64,000 nt of DNA from Spirosoma linguale DSM 74 (GTDB taxonomy: Bacteria > Bacteroidota > Bacteroidia > Cytophagales > Spirosomataceae), in NCBI GenBank assembly GCA_000024525.1, contig CP001769.1:2838001-2902000 (forward strand), given 5' to 3'. Position numbers and translations under genes: made by a program. The notes under the pieces were generated by a model. That model worked only from the letters and a program-made list of their open reading frames with translations, was not told the DNA's origin and did not search any database. This document shows positions 26,159 to 35,386 of the stretch, piece after piece; position 1 is the stretch's first letter; every line of letters begins with the position of its first letter.

Positions 26159-28552
26159 ATGACGTTCATGCTGCCAGACCTCCGCCATAAACTTTTACTG
26201 TTCCTGCTTCTACCGGCTGTTCTCCACGCCCAATCCTTCACCCAGACCATCAGGGGGACGGTTGTTGACCAGAGTCTGCAGACGCCCCTGCCCGGTACCA
26301 CCGTTATGCTCCTCACCAGTACACCCCTCAAAGGAACCAGTACCGACGCCAGCGGTCAGTTTCGGCTGACCCAGGTACCTGTGGGGCGGCAATCGCTCCA
26401 GATTAGTGTTGTCGGTTATAAAACCGCGACCCTGCAAAATATCACGGTCGATGCGGGTAAAGAACTGGTGCTGAGCATTTCGCTGGAAGAAGCGGTCAGC
26501 CAGTTATCGGAAATAACCGTAAAGCCGACGATCGATAAGGATAAACCTCTCAATGAAATGGCTGCCGTATCGGCCCGAACGTTTTCGGTGGAAGAAACGC
26601 AGAAATTTGCGGCTGCCGTAAACGACCCGGCCCGAATGGCTACCGCGTATGCCGGGGTTGTGGGTGCCGATGATGGCGGCAACTCGATTGTTATCCGGGG
26701 AAATGCTCCCAACGGCTTGTTGTGGCGGATGGAAGGCGTCGAAATTCCGAACCCGAACCATTTTTCGAGCCTGGGAACGGCCGGGGGCGGCATCTCTATT
26801 CTCAGTGCGCAGTTGTTGGCCAACTCCGATTTTTTAACGGGCGCTTTTCCCGCCGAATATGGCAATGCCCTGTCGGGTGTGTTTGATCTGAAACTTCGTC
26901 GGGGCAATACGGCCAAACGGGAGTATACCCTTCAGGCGGGCGTGCTGGGCGTCGACCTGGCAGCCGAAGGCCCCATTACCAAAGGGTACGGGGGCTCATT
27001 TCTGATTAACTACCGGTACTCGACCCTTGGCTTGATTTCCAAACTGGGCATTGATATTGGTACCGGCGACCGGGTATTTCAGGATTTATCCTTCAACGTG
27101 TATTTGCCAACCCACAAAGCCGGAGCGTTCACCCTCTTTGGCTTTGGCGGCCTGAGCAGCAGCAAGATCAATGCCCTGACCGATTCGACAAAATGGACTT
27201 CCGACTATGATGGCTACAATGAAGACTTTCGGGCGAATACGGGGGCCGTGGGCCTCACACATACCCTGCCCATTGGCCGCAAAGCCCTGTTAAAAACGGT
27301 ACTGCTGGCCTCCGGCTACGAAAACCGATACCAAAGTTCACGTCTGGAACCCACTTTTGACTATGCTCCTTCGCAACGGAATGATGAATCTTTTTTAACG
27401 CAGAAACGAATTCTGTCGACAACCCTGACCTATAAACTCAATCCCCGCCACACCTTCCGAACCGGCCTGATCGGCACGCAGTTACGCTACGACCTGTCGC
27501 AAAAATCGTGGGAAGCGGAGCAGCAGCGGCTATTGACCCGTGTTCGGGTAACCGATCATACCAGCACATTACAGGCGTTCGGGCAGTGGAACTACCGATT
27601 ATCCGAGCAGCTGACGATGAATGCGGGCGTGCATTACCTTTATCTGGCGCTCAATGGCACATCGGCCTTTGAACCACGCGGTTCGGTGCGCTGGGCTTTC
27701 GCCACCAATAAGTCGCTTAGCCTGGGATATGGCCTGCACAGTCAGTTACAGAACCCGGCCACCTATTTTGTGGTGCCAGCTGAGTCGCCGGGGAGTACGC
27801 CATCATCCAACCGAAATCTTGGTTTCAGCCGCTCCCATCATTATGTGCTGGCGTATGATCAACGGCTCAACGGCCGCTCTGATGCTCCGCCCTTACGACT
27901 GAAAGTTGAAACGTATTACCAGCATTTGTTTAACATACCCGTCAGTGCCCGCCAGCGTGACGCCTTCTCGATCATCAACCGGTTCGATGGCTTTACCGAC
28001 CGGTCGCTCGCTAACAACGGCATTGGCCGGAATTATGGGCTTGAGTTAACGCTGGAACAGTTTCTGATTCAGACAGCCTCGGGCAATAACGTGTATTTTC
28101 TGCTATCGTCATCGCTGTATAATTCTGAATACCAGGGCGCAGATGGTATATGGCGCAGCACCCGCTGGAACGGCCGACACGCCCAAAGTTTGCTAATGGG
28201 TAAGGAATGGGTATCGGGGGCTAATGTATTTGGGGTGAATCTGAAAATGAGTTACTACGGTGGGTATCGATATACACCCGTTGATATAGCGGAGTCGAAG
28301 CGACTAAGCGAAACTGTTTATGTCGATAACCAGTCTTTCACGCAACAGCTTCCCGATTATTTCCGCCCCGATATCCGGCTTAGTTGGAAGAAAAATCGGC
28401 CTTCTTCGACCCGTACACTCTCTCTCGATTTGCAGAATGCCGTAAACCGCAGAAACGTTTTTGGTTATTATTACGACCCGGCCAGCGGTCTCGTCAGAAC
28501 CAGTTATGCCAGCGGTTTGATTCCCGTTCTGAGTTACCGGGTTGTGTTTTAG
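26159..28552 (+). CDS. TonB-dependent outer-membrane receptor with CarboxypepD_reg domain
   Basis: This 797-residue receptor has a signal peptide (LLLFLLLPAVLHAQ). A carboxypeptidase regulatory-like beta-sandwich follows at about 28-115 (IRGTVVDQSLQTPLPGTTVM, GQFRLTQVPVG). The plug comes next (NSIVIRGNAPNGLLWRMEGV, GAFPAEYGNALSGVFDLKLR) and then a barrel ending in VLSYRVVF with the terminal aromatic. It lacks an STN domain, so it cannot signal to FecR by itself. It is divergent from the sigma/FecR/STN operon by 194 bp, and shared control is likely. The start may be residue 1 or Met4. The substrate is unknown. Confidence 0.92.
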   Translation: MTFMLPDLRHKLLLFLLLPAVLHAQSFTQTIRGTVVDQSLQTPLPGTTVMLLTSTPLKGTSTDASGQFRLTQVPVGRQSLQISVVGYKTATLQNITVDAGKELVLSISLEEAVSQLSEITVKPTIDKDKPLNEMAAVSARTFSVEETQKFAAAVNDPARMATAYAGVVGADDGGNSIVIRGNAPNGLLWRMEGVEIPNPNHFSSLGTAGGGISILSAQLLANSDFLTGAFPAEYGNALSGVFDLKLRRGNTAKREYTLQAGVLGVDLAAEGPITKGYGGSFLINYRYSTLGLISKLGIDIGTGDRVFQDLSFNVYLPTHKAGAFTLFGFGGLSSSKINALTDSTKWTSDYDGYNEDFRANTGAVGLTHTLPIGRKALLKTVLLASGYENRYQSSRLEPTFDYAPSQRNDESFLTQKRILSTTLTYKLNPRHTFRTGLIGTQLRYDLSQKSWEAEQQRLLTRVRVTDHTSTLQAFGQWNYRLSEQLTMNAGVHYLYLALNGTSAFEPRGSVRWAFATNKSLSLGYGLHSQLQNPATYFVVPAESPGSTPSSNRNLGFSRSHHYVLAYDQRLNGRSDAPPLRLKVETYYQHLFNIPVSARQRDAFSIINRFDGFTDRSLANNGIGRNYGLELTLEQFLIQTASGNNVYFLLSSSLYNSEYQGADGIWRSTRWNGRHAQSLLMGKEWVSGANVFGVNLKMSYYGGYRYTPVDIAESKRLSETVYVDNQSFTQQLPDYFRPDIRLSWKKNRPSSTRTLSLDLQNAVNRRNVFGYYYDPASGLVRTSYASGLIPVLSYRVVF

Positions 28553-28555
28553 TTC

Positions 28556-28655
28556 TTGGTGATTGGTTATTGAGTTATTGACTAACCATCTATTTATCAA
28601 ACAGTAATACCTTAACTAATAACCGTTAACCAATAACTCAATAACTAATCACCAA
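28556..28655. terminator. Inverted repeat between convergent TonB receptor and murI
   Basis: The 25-bp arms (28556-28580, 28631-28655) differ at one position and enclose a 50-nt AT-rich loop that itself has TTAACTAATAACCGTTAACC-like internal pairing. The word ATTGAGTTATTG also recurs at 43487-43498 between frr and pyrH, so this may be part of a small dispersed repeat family. Confidence 0.55.
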
Positions 28656-28693
28656 CCCAAGGGCGTTTTTTTACAACTGCAGTCGTGTTCCCG

Positions 28694-29536
28694 TTACAAG
28701 GCCAGATGAATCGACTGAACGGGTTGTCCATAAAAAATGGTTGCCTGCCGGTCAAAATCCTCGGTGGCATCAGTTGTGAGGAACGTTCGCTGGCCGTGCT
28801 TACTGCACTGTGCTTCAATTTCCGGGTGACGAACGAGGTAATCGGCCAGACTATCCGACACGATACCGCCCTGACTTAAAATAGTCGCGCCAGAGGGGGC
28901 AAAATGTTTAATTTTTTCCAGTAACAGGGGGTAATGCGTGCAGGCCAGCAACAGCGTGTCAATATCAGGGGATTGGGCCAGGAGCCGGTCGATGTGCTGT
29001 TTTACAAAATAGTCTGCGCCTGGGCTGTCGTATTCGCCATTTTCGACCAGCGGTACCCACATCGGGCAAGCCTCCTGAAAAACGCCCAGACCTGGAAAAA
29101 ACTTCTCGATCTCCACCCGATACGACTCAGATGTCACGGTTCCGCGTGTGGCCAGAACACCCACTTTCCCCGTCTTTGAGTAGGTACCAATCACTTCGGT
29201 TGTTGGACGGATCACGCCCAGCACCCGCCGGTCGGGACCATCCAGTCCGGGGTATTGCGCGGGCAAATCCAGTTGCTGAATGTTACGAAGGGCCTTTGCC
29301 GAAGCGGTATTGCAGGCCAGAATCACCAGTCGGCAGCCCCGGTCGAAGAGGTGCTGCACGCATTCGAGGGTGTAATGGTAAACAGTATCGAACGAGCGGG
29401 TTCCGTAAGGCGTCCGGGCATTATCGCCGAGGTAGATGTAATCGTACTGCGGCAGCTTTTTAACGATTTCACGCAGAACGGTCAGACCGCCATAGCCAGA
29501 ATCAAAGACACCAATGGGTTGCGAGGGGGTGGGCAT
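28694..29536 (-). CDS. murI: Glutamate racemase
   Basis: This enzyme converts L- to D-glutamate for peptidoglycan. It is cytosolic with 280 residues. The two catalytic cysteines are both present: Cys75 in ILACNTAS and Cys199 in LLACTHYPLL. The N-terminal GVFDSGYGGLTVLREI and YLGDNARTPYG substrate loops are intact. It lies downstream of alaS on the same strand but is separated from it by a strong 33-bp hairpin, so it may have its own promoter or depend on readthrough. Confidence 0.97.
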   Translation of the reverse strand: MPTPSQPIGVFDSGYGGLTVLREIVKKLPQYDYIYLGDNARTPYGTRSFDTVYHYTLECVQHLFDRGCRLVILACNTASAKALRNIQQLDLPAQYPGLDGPDRRVLGVIRPTTEVIGTYSKTGKVGVLATRGTVTSESYRVEIEKFFPGLGVFQEACPMWVPLVENGEYDSPGADYFVKQHIDRLLAQSPDIDTLLLACTHYPLLLEKIKHFAPSGATILSQGGIVSDSLADYLVRHPEIEAQCSKHGQRTFLTTDATEDFDRQATIFYGQPVQSIHLAL

Positions 29537-29556
29537 TTTAGAATTGACGGTTGTGA

Positions 29557-29657
29557 CACAGACCGGGCCGCCGGAGCGGCTGCACAGAGAAATAACTTGA
29601 AGAATCTCTGTGCATCTCCGTTCGCTCTGTGCAGCCGCTCCGGCGGCCCGGTCTGTG
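29557..29657 (-). terminator. 33-bp perfect hairpin with alternative inner stem, alaS-murI spacer
   Basis: The arms 29557-29589 and 29625-29657 are perfect complements of 33 bp. A second partner for the inner end of the left arm exists: GCACAGAGA (29582-29590) also pairs with TCTCTGTGC (29605-29613). The RNA can therefore adopt two competing structures. The main stem lies 8 bp past the alaS stop, consistent with a terminator or attenuator before murI. Confidence 0.7.
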
Positions 29658-29665
29658 AAATAAAC

Positions 29666-32338
29666 TTACCCCAGTAATTCCTTCCCCTGCGCCAGAGCCG
29701 CATCCAATCCCGATAGGTCGGTGCCGCCCGCTGTGGCGAAGAAGGGTTGACCACCGCCACCACCTTTGATGTTTTTCGCCAGCTCTTTCACCACCTGACC
29801 GGCATTCAGTTTTTTGTCCTGAATGAGTGAATCAGGCAGCATAACCGCTAGTTGGGGTTTGCCGTTGATGTCGGCACCCAGTACAACGGCCAGATTATCG
29901 ACTTTGGCCTTCAGGTCGTACGCCAGTTGCTTAAGGGCATCGGCGTTGGGCACCTCCACGCGTTCCACCAGGCGGGAATAGCCCGGTCCGCCGTTGTGGT
30001 TCACTGTTTCAATTTTATCCAGAAGCTGATTTTTTAACTGCTGAACTTTCTCGTTCTGCAAGGCTTCAACCTGTTTTTGTAAAGCAGCCCGTTCGTCCAG
30101 TAGCGACTGCACCGCTTTCACAACGTCTTTGGGTGCTTTCAGCAACTCCTTCAACTCCGAAACGACGGCCATCTGCTCATTCACCAATGCTTCGGCACCA
30201 GCGGATGTTTTGGCCTCGACCCGACGAATACCCGTCGATACCGACCCTTCGCCCGTGAACTTGAACAGGCCAATGTGGCCAGTTGCCGGTACGTGGGTGC
30301 CCCCGCAGAGTTCAACGGAATAGTTGGGGTCGAAGGTGATGACCCGTACGAAATCGCCATATTTCTCACCAAACAAGGCTGTTGCGCCTAATTCTTTAGC
30401 CTGACCGATGGGAACGTTCCGCTTCTCGTCGAGTTTGATATCCTCTCGGATTTTCTCGTTCACAATGCGCTCTACTTCAGCGAGTTGTTCATCCGTCACT
30501 TTACTGAAGTGCGAGAAGTCGAAACGCAGCGCGTCGGGACCAACATACGACCCTTTCTGGCCTACGTGCGTGCCGAGTACATCGCGCAGGGCGGCATGTA
30601 GCAGGTGTGTAGCCGAGTGGTTGCTGCTCGTCAAACCACGGCGAGTCGTGTTAATTACGGCATAGACCGAATCCGCTTCGGTGAGCAGATCATCGATACC
30701 CGTAACGTCCTGAACAATGTGGATGGTCAGGTCATTTTCTTTTTTTGTATCCAGTACCGTCAGTGTACCGATCTGGTCGGAACCCGAAAACAGTTCAAGC
30801 GTACCGGTATCGCCAATCTGACCACCTGATTCAGCGTAGAAAGGCGTCTTGTCGAGCACCACCTGAACCTGCGTTCCCTGCTTGTTTTGTATCTTACGAT
30901 ACTTTACAATCTGAGCGTACGCTTCGGGCTGGTCGTAGCCAACAAACTCAACGCGGTCGGTTTCGTTCACGTCAATCCAGTCACCGGCCGACGAGGACGC
31001 GTCTTTCCGCGACCGGGCTTTTTGCTCCTGCAAGGCTTTCTGGAAACCGGCTTCATCAATCGTCAGACGCTTTTCGCGGGCAATCAGAGCCGTCAAATCG
31101 GCGGGGAAGCCGAAGGTATCGTTCAGTTCAAAGACCGTTTCACCGGGAATCTCCGTCTTGCCATCGGTCGTTAGCTGGCCGATGATCTGGTCAAGGCGAC
31201 CCAGTCCGGTTCCGAGTGTTCGCAAAAATGAAATCTCTTCTTCCCGAATTACGGTAGCAACAAAATCGCGCTGAGCAGTGAGTTCAGGGAATACATCGGC
31301 AAACTGCATGGCCAGCGTTGGCACGAGTTTGGTCATGAACGGCTCGGCGAGGTTCAGGTACGAATAGCCGTACCGGATAGCCCGGCGCAGAATCCGCCGG
31401 ATTACGTAACCGGCTTTGGCATTGGAGGGTACCAGCCCGTCGGCAATGGCAAAGGATACCGCCCGGATATGGTCGGAAATCACGCGCATGGCCACGTCCG
31501 TCATGCCGGTACCGGCGGTATAGCTGATACCTGAAATCTCTTCGATTACCTTAATGGTGCCCGTAAATACGTCGGTATCGTAGTTTGACCGTTTATTCTG
31601 AATCGCCATGCACAGGCGCTCAAAACCCATGCCCGTATCGACGTGGCGGGCGGGTAGTGCTTCCAGCGAGCCATCGGCTTTCCGGTTAAACTGCATGAAC
31701 ACGAGGTTCCAGATTTCGACAACCTGCGGATGGTCGGCATTGACCAGTTCCTTACCGGGTTTTTCGGCGATTTCCTCAGGCGTGCGCAAGTCGACGTGAA
31801 TCTCCGAGCAGGGACCGCATGGGCCCGTATCACCCATCTCCCAGAAGTTATCTTTTTTGTTGCCGTAAATGATCCGGTCTTCGCCCACGATGGGTTTCCA
31901 GAGGTCGAACGCTTCCTGATCGAAGGGAACATTATCTTTCGCATCGCCCTGAAACACCGACACATACAGCCGGTCTTTGGGCAGTTTATAGACCTCCGTC
32001 AGCAACTCCCACGCCCAGGTAATGGCTTCTTTCTTGAAATAATCGCCGAACGACCAGTTGCCCAGCATTTCGAACATGGTGTGGTGATAGGTATCGAACC
32101 CAACATCTTCCAGATCGTTATGCTTACCCGATACGCGCAGGCATTTCTGGGTATCGGCCACCCGCTTGGACGGGGGCGTTCCGTTGCCCAGAAAGAAATC
32201 TTTAAATTGAGCCATTCCCGAATTGTTGAACATCAGCGTCGGGTCGTTTTTGGCGACCAGCGGTGCCGAGGCAACAATCAGGTGTTGTTTAGATTGGAAG
32301 AAGTCGAGGAAATGCCGACGTATTTCGTGGGAAGTCAT
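29666..32338 (-). CDS. alaS: Alanine--tRNA ligase
   Basis: This is a class II synthetase of 890 residues. The N-terminal catalytic domain starts at the usual [18 protein letters not shown] and includes [12 protein letters not shown] and the [10 protein letters not shown] motif. The editing domain has its zinc ligands HSATH (His574, His578) and CGGTH (Cys678). A coiled coil (about 730-790) and the DHHA1 domain with its GGGGGQP loop close the protein. All key elements are intact. Upstream, towards the divergent merR-like gene, lies a 44-bp-arm inverted repeat that could fall in its leader. Confidence 0.98.
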   Translation of the reverse strand: MTSHEIRRHFLDFFQSKQHLIVASAPLVAKNDPTLMFNNSGMAQFKDFFLGNGTPPSKRVADTQKCLRVSGKHNDLEDVGFDTYHHTMFEMLGNWSFGDYFKKEAITWAWELLTEVYKLPKDRLYVSVFQGDAKDNVPFDQEAFDLWKPIVGEDRIIYGNKKDNFWEMGDTGPCGPCSEIHVDLRTPEEIAEKPGKELVNADHPQVVEIWNLVFMQFNRKADGSLEALPARHVDTGMGFERLCMAIQNKRSNYDTDVFTGTIKVIEEISGISYTAGTGMTDVAMRVISDHIRAVSFAIADGLVPSNAKAGYVIRRILRRAIRYGYSYLNLAEPFMTKLVPTLAMQFADVFPELTAQRDFVATVIREEEISFLRTLGTGLGRLDQIIGQLTTDGKTEIPGETVFELNDTFGFPADLTALIAREKRLTIDEAGFQKALQEQKARSRKDASSSAGDWIDVNETDRVEFVGYDQPEAYAQIVKYRKIQNKQGTQVQVVLDKTPFYAESGGQIGDTGTLELFSGSDQIGTLTVLDTKKENDLTIHIVQDVTGIDDLLTEADSVYAVINTTRRGLTSSNHSATHLLHAALRDVLGTHVGQKGSYVGPDALRFDFSHFSKVTDEQLAEVERIVNEKIREDIKLDEKRNVPIGQAKELGATALFGEKYGDFVRVITFDPNYSVELCGGTHVPATGHIGLFKFTGEGSVSTGIRRVEAKTSAGAEALVNEQMAVVSELKELLKAPKDVVKAVQSLLDERAALQKQVEALQNEKVQQLKNQLLDKIETVNHNGGPGYSRLVERVEVPNADALKQLAYDLKAKVDNLAVVLGADINGKPQLAVMLPDSLIQDKKLNAGQVVKELAKNIKGGGGGQPFFATAGGTDLSGLDAALAQGKELLG

Positions 32339-32360
32339 TTTTTAGTCAGTAAGTCTTGTT

Positions 32361-32463
32361 AGTCAGTAACGGAGCCGCTCGTGCGGTCGGTAAGTGGCTG
32401 ACGCATGCAACTACTTCTGGCGTTAGCCACTTACCGACCGCACGGGCGGCCCCGTTACTGACT
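32361..32463. repeat. Large inverted repeat between divergent alaS and MerR genes
   Basis: Arms at 32361-32404 and 32420-32463 (44 bp each) match at 41 positions around a 15-nt loop. The outer word AGTCAGTAA also occurs just outside at 32344-32352. The site lies between two divergent start codons, so it is not a normal terminator position. It may be a leader structure of alaS or a small non-autonomous mobile element. Confidence 0.75.
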
Positions 32464-32486
32464 GTTCTGCAAATTTACGCCAAAAC

Positions 32487-32517
32487 TTGCGTTTATTCAG
32501 AGGGCTTTCCAAGTTTG
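32487..32517 (+). promoter_or_regulatory. MerR-gene promoter, nearly leaderless
   Basis: TTG at 32487-32489 is followed after 20 bp by CAAGTTTG at 32510-32517, which carries the conserved TTTG half of the -7 element. Only four bases separate it from the ATG at 32522, so the transcript would have almost no leader. Confidence 0.45.
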
Positions 32518-32521
32518 CGGT

Positions 32522-32896
32522 ATGGAAAACGGCGGTAAGTTGTATTATGGGATTAAGGAAGTGGCAGAACTGTTTGACATTAATGCGTCAAAGCTGCGGT
32601 ATTACGAAAAGGAATTTCCGACCTTTCAACCCAAAAAAAACCGCTCTGGCGACCGAGTGTACACCCAAGCCGACATCGACCACCTAAAGGAGATTCTGGA
32701 GCTCACCAACGAAAAAGGTTACACGCTTCCCGGTGCGCGGGAGTACCTCAAAACGCGCGAAGCCAACCGACGCGAACACGCGCTATACATCAACAAACTC
32801 AAACGTATAAAGACCTTTCTGGAGAAAATGCGGGCTGGACTGGATAAGCCGGAACCCAAACCCGAGGAAGAGAAAGAAGACGCGGAAATTGACTGA
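32522..32896 (+). CDS. MerR family transcriptional regulator
   Basis: The protein has 124 residues. The winged helix-turn-helix occupies about residues 8-78: YYGIKEVAELFDINASKLRY, YYEKEFPTF, and VYTQADIDHLKEILELTNEK. A short coiled coil (NRREHALYINKLKRIKTFLE) for dimerisation follows, and then an acidic lysine/glutamate tail. There is no C-terminal effector domain or conserved cysteine set, so it is not a metal sensor of the classical type. Small MerR proteins of this shape are common in Bacteroidota. It is divergent from alaS, and its targets are unknown. Confidence 0.9.
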   Translation: MENGGKLYYGIKEVAELFDINASKLRYYEKEFPTFQPKKNRSGDRVYTQADIDHLKEILELTNEKGYTLPGAREYLKTREANRREHALYINKLKRIKTFLEKMRAGLDKPEPKPEEEKEDAEID

Positions 32897-32949
32897 TGCT
32901 TGCCGCATCCCTGGTTGCAAGAAACAACTTCCTGCATCATTCATGCTAA

Positions 32950-33423
32950 TTACCGCTTGTTCCTGGCCAGCTTGTCGATTGTTTGGGCAATGCGCTCAAT
33001 TTTCGCTGTCTCCGTTTTAGCCGAATAGACCCAGTCAATCAGGTCACTTTGTTCAGTCTTCGAATACGTTAAAAACGTGTCATAAGCGGCTGGTTCGTCC
33101 TGTAAACAAAGGCGCAGTTCTTCGGGAAGCTCCGTTGGCAGGTCATCGGCGTACAAAATCACCAGCACCGAATCGCCAGCCTGCTTGCCAATCTTTTTAC
33201 GGATTTCAGCCCGAACGGGTAAAAAAAGCCTCCCATCACCCATGGGCATCAAATTATAGCGGCTAATGGCAAAGCCATCAATTGTTCCCCGAACGCGGAC
33301 CCACCCAAAATACGCATGGGGGTTTGGCAGTATTTCCGGGATAGCGGCATACGTCCAGCCACCTTTACCAGGAAATTTTTCGAGGATATATTCTTTATTG
33401 ACCAGGGGCGTTTCCATGGCCAA
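32950..33423 (-). CDS. DUF1905/YdeI-like small protein
   Basis: This cytosolic protein of 157 residues begins with a DUF1905-like beta-barrel (GGWTYAAIPEI, YFGWVRVRGTIDGFAISRYN, LMPMGDGRLFLPVRAEIRKK). A helical YdeI/OmpD-associated tail follows (LPEELRLCLQDEPAAYDTFL, SDLIDWVYSAKTETAKIERI). The start may be Met1 or Met3, since both are in the same ATGGCCATG context. No enzymatic residues are known for this family, and some members are linked to metal or antimicrobial-peptide stress. It is not obviously linked to its neighbours. Confidence 0.8.
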   Translation of the reverse strand: MAMETPLVNKEYILEKFPGKGGWTYAAIPEILPNPHAYFGWVRVRGTIDGFAISRYNLMPMGDGRLFLPVRAEIRKKIGKQAGDSVLVILYADDLPTELPEELRLCLQDEPAAYDTFLTYSKTEQSDLIDWVYSAKTETAKIERIAQTIDKLARNKR

Positions 33424-33456
33424 AGTTATACGTAAAATGCATCGTAGTACAACCCG

Positions 33457-35307
33457 CTACAGCACCTTCATAAAGGCAACCAATGCTTTTTTCTCCGGAC
33501 CGCTCAGGTTCAGCTGATCAAACGGCAGGGTCTGATTCGGCAAGTTGAACCCCAGCCCGTTGCCGCCCCCTTTATTGTAAAACTCAACGACTTCGTCCAG
33601 CGTTCGGTACACCCCATTATGCATATAAGGGGCCGTTTTTGCCGCATTTCGAACGGTTGGTGTTTTGAACGCGTACCGATGGGGCTCACGCTGGGTCAGG
33701 ATAAACTTGCCTACGTCCGGATCGACCTTTTTACCGCTGGCTGTGGCGGGTGTTCCCAGCACTTCGCTCTCGGTTTCCTGAAAAGCAGGGGGAACCGTTC
33801 CGTTGAATAAGGGAAAAAAATGGCAGGTAGCACACTTACCCTTACCCATGAACAAATTGAAGCCATATTTCTCCTCCGCCGTCAGGGCATTGGTCTGTCC
33901 CCTAAAATACCGATCCAGGCGGGAGTCCAGCCCGGTAAGTGAACGGATATAGCTGGCAATGGCATTCTTGATCGTTTGTTCGGTTATGCCTTCCGAATAT
34001 GATTTCGCAAACTCGGCCCGGTACGTCGGATTCCGGCGTAAGGCTTTCACCGCTTCCGGCAGGGAACCATGCATTTCCTGTTCATTCTGGATAACATCGG
34101 CAGCCTGATCTTCCAGAAAAACAACCCGCGAGTCGGCAAATTGGGTCGCCTGAAAAGCCGCATTCAGCAGCGTGGGTGCATTCCGGGCAATTCGATGACC
34201 GCTCCTGTTCGTACCATCCCGGTTTACCGCCAGGCTGGTTGGCTCTCCATCCGTAAACGCCCTATCGGGCTGGTGACAGGTGGCGCAGGTCCGGTTGGCA
34301 TCGGCAGATAGCATTGGACTCACAAACAGCCGCTTACCCAGGGCAACCCGTTCGGGTGTTGGGCGCTGTTCATCCATGTTAACGAAATAAGCCGGATTAA
34401 AAACGCCGGAATCGGTCAGCGTTCGGGCATTCGGTGCCAGTAGCCGACTTTCTGTAAACACCGGAATGGAGAGTGTTTTCTGCGCGTCGAGCAATAAGCT
34501 GCTCAACCTGTTTGCATATTGCCTGATGAATACCAACCGATCAAATGAATCGAAACTTCGGGCCGTTTGCAGCGTGTGTATCGACTCATCGAACGCATTG
34601 GTAAGCCTTCGAGCCAGTTCCGGATTCTGGTCAGCCAGTTTATAAGCCTCCAGTTGTTGCCGAAGCCGTTGGAGCGAAGTGGCGGCTTCGGGCAGGGAGT
34701 GGAACGCTTTTGGGGAATCGAAACCGGTAATTCCGAGCGTAACGATACGGAACACTTCCAGCCGCATAGCGTCGAATACGTGGCTATCTGTCAGCTCATT
34801 ACTCGCCGAAATGGTACGCAGACGGTTAACGTTCGAGCGAAGCAGGGCGGCCTGATGAACGATTTCGGTTTGCTTTGCGCGATTGACTGCCGGAAACAGA
34901 TCTTCTTCCAATACCTGAAACCCCTCTGGCGCATTGACCCGCAAATCGTCGTCAACGTCGGGCAGATTTGGTCCGTTGAGGGCGCGGGTTGTTTCGGGGC
35001 TGTAGTAAGCCGAAATGAATTCGGTACGCTTATAAGCCAGCCTCGCCCGGCGGAAAGCGGCTTGAATGGCGGCATCGTCGGAGCGTGTCCTAATTGTCTG
35101 CTGCAACTGGCTGACGGCGCTGTCGAGGTCGTCTATATCCCGCATAAACGACTGCTTCACCTGCTGTACGGGCGTCGGCCTGGAGCCAATCCAAAATCCA
35201 TAGACGGCGCACAAAAATAAAACGCCCGCTCCAGGCATGATCAGCCACCAACGGTTTAGCCGGATAGGCTGGCTGGGTACGGGAACCGAAGTCTGAGCTG
35301 AGGACAT
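33457..35307 (-). CDS. Imelysin-like/MauG-type di-haem cytochrome c peroxidase fusion
   Basis: The 616-residue protein has one N-terminal membrane anchor (about 21-41, WWLIMPGAGVLFLCAVYGFW) that places the rest in the periplasm. Residues 50-300 are helical and imelysin-like in feel (DIDDLDSAVSQLQQTIRTRS, LAYKRTEFISAYYSPETTRA). The di-haem peroxidase follows, with CATCH haem sites at 341-345 and 492-496, FTDGEP, and the MHNGVYRTLDEVVEFYNKGG end typical of MauG/CcpA. It would reduce peroxide or oxidise a protein partner. The PhoX-like lipoprotein gene lies upstream on the same strand (80-bp gap with a terminator between). Confidence 0.85.
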   Translation of the reverse strand: MSSAQTSVPVPSQPIRLNRWWLIMPGAGVLFLCAVYGFWIGSRPTPVQQVKQSFMRDIDDLDSAVSQLQQTIRTRSDDAAIQAAFRRARLAYKRTEFISAYYSPETTRALNGPNLPDVDDDLRVNAPEGFQVLEEDLFPAVNRAKQTEIVHQAALLRSNVNRLRTISASNELTDSHVFDAMRLEVFRIVTLGITGFDSPKAFHSLPEAATSLQRLRQQLEAYKLADQNPELARRLTNAFDESIHTLQTARSFDSFDRLVFIRQYANRLSSLLLDAQKTLSIPVFTESRLLAPNARTLTDSGVFNPAYFVNMDEQRPTPERVALGKRLFVSPMLSADANRTCATCHQPDRAFTDGEPTSLAVNRDGTNRSGHRIARNAPTLLNAAFQATQFADSRVVFLEDQAADVIQNEQEMHGSLPEAVKALRRNPTYRAEFAKSYSEGITEQTIKNAIASYIRSLTGLDSRLDRYFRGQTNALTAEEKYGFNLFMGKGKCATCHFFPLFNGTVPPAFQETESEVLGTPATASGKKVDPDVGKFILTQREPHRYAFKTPTVRNAAKTAPYMHNGVYRTLDEVVEFYNKGGGNGLGFNLPNQTLPFDQLNLSGPEKKALVAFMKVL

Positions 35308-35336
35308 AGGTAGAAAAAGCGTGTCAATAAATACAA

Positions 35337-35372
35337 AACGCCTGACAGGAAAGGGGTTTCCCGTCAGGCGTT
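35337..35372 (-). terminator. Intrinsic terminator after the PhoX-like gene
   Basis: On the minus strand AACGCCTGAC and GTCAGGCGTT pair around a short GGGAAACCCC-type inner stem, followed by TTTTGTATTTATT. It lies 14 bp past the stop of the gene at 35387-36883, so the peroxidase gene downstream likely has its own promoter or receives readthrough. Confidence 0.75.
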
Positions 35373-35386
35373 CAGGTCATGAATGG

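Noticed and set aside
32356..32538. 60-codon ORF across the alaS-MerR inverted repeat
   Set aside because: It only reads through the two arms of the repeat and has no independent coding signal.
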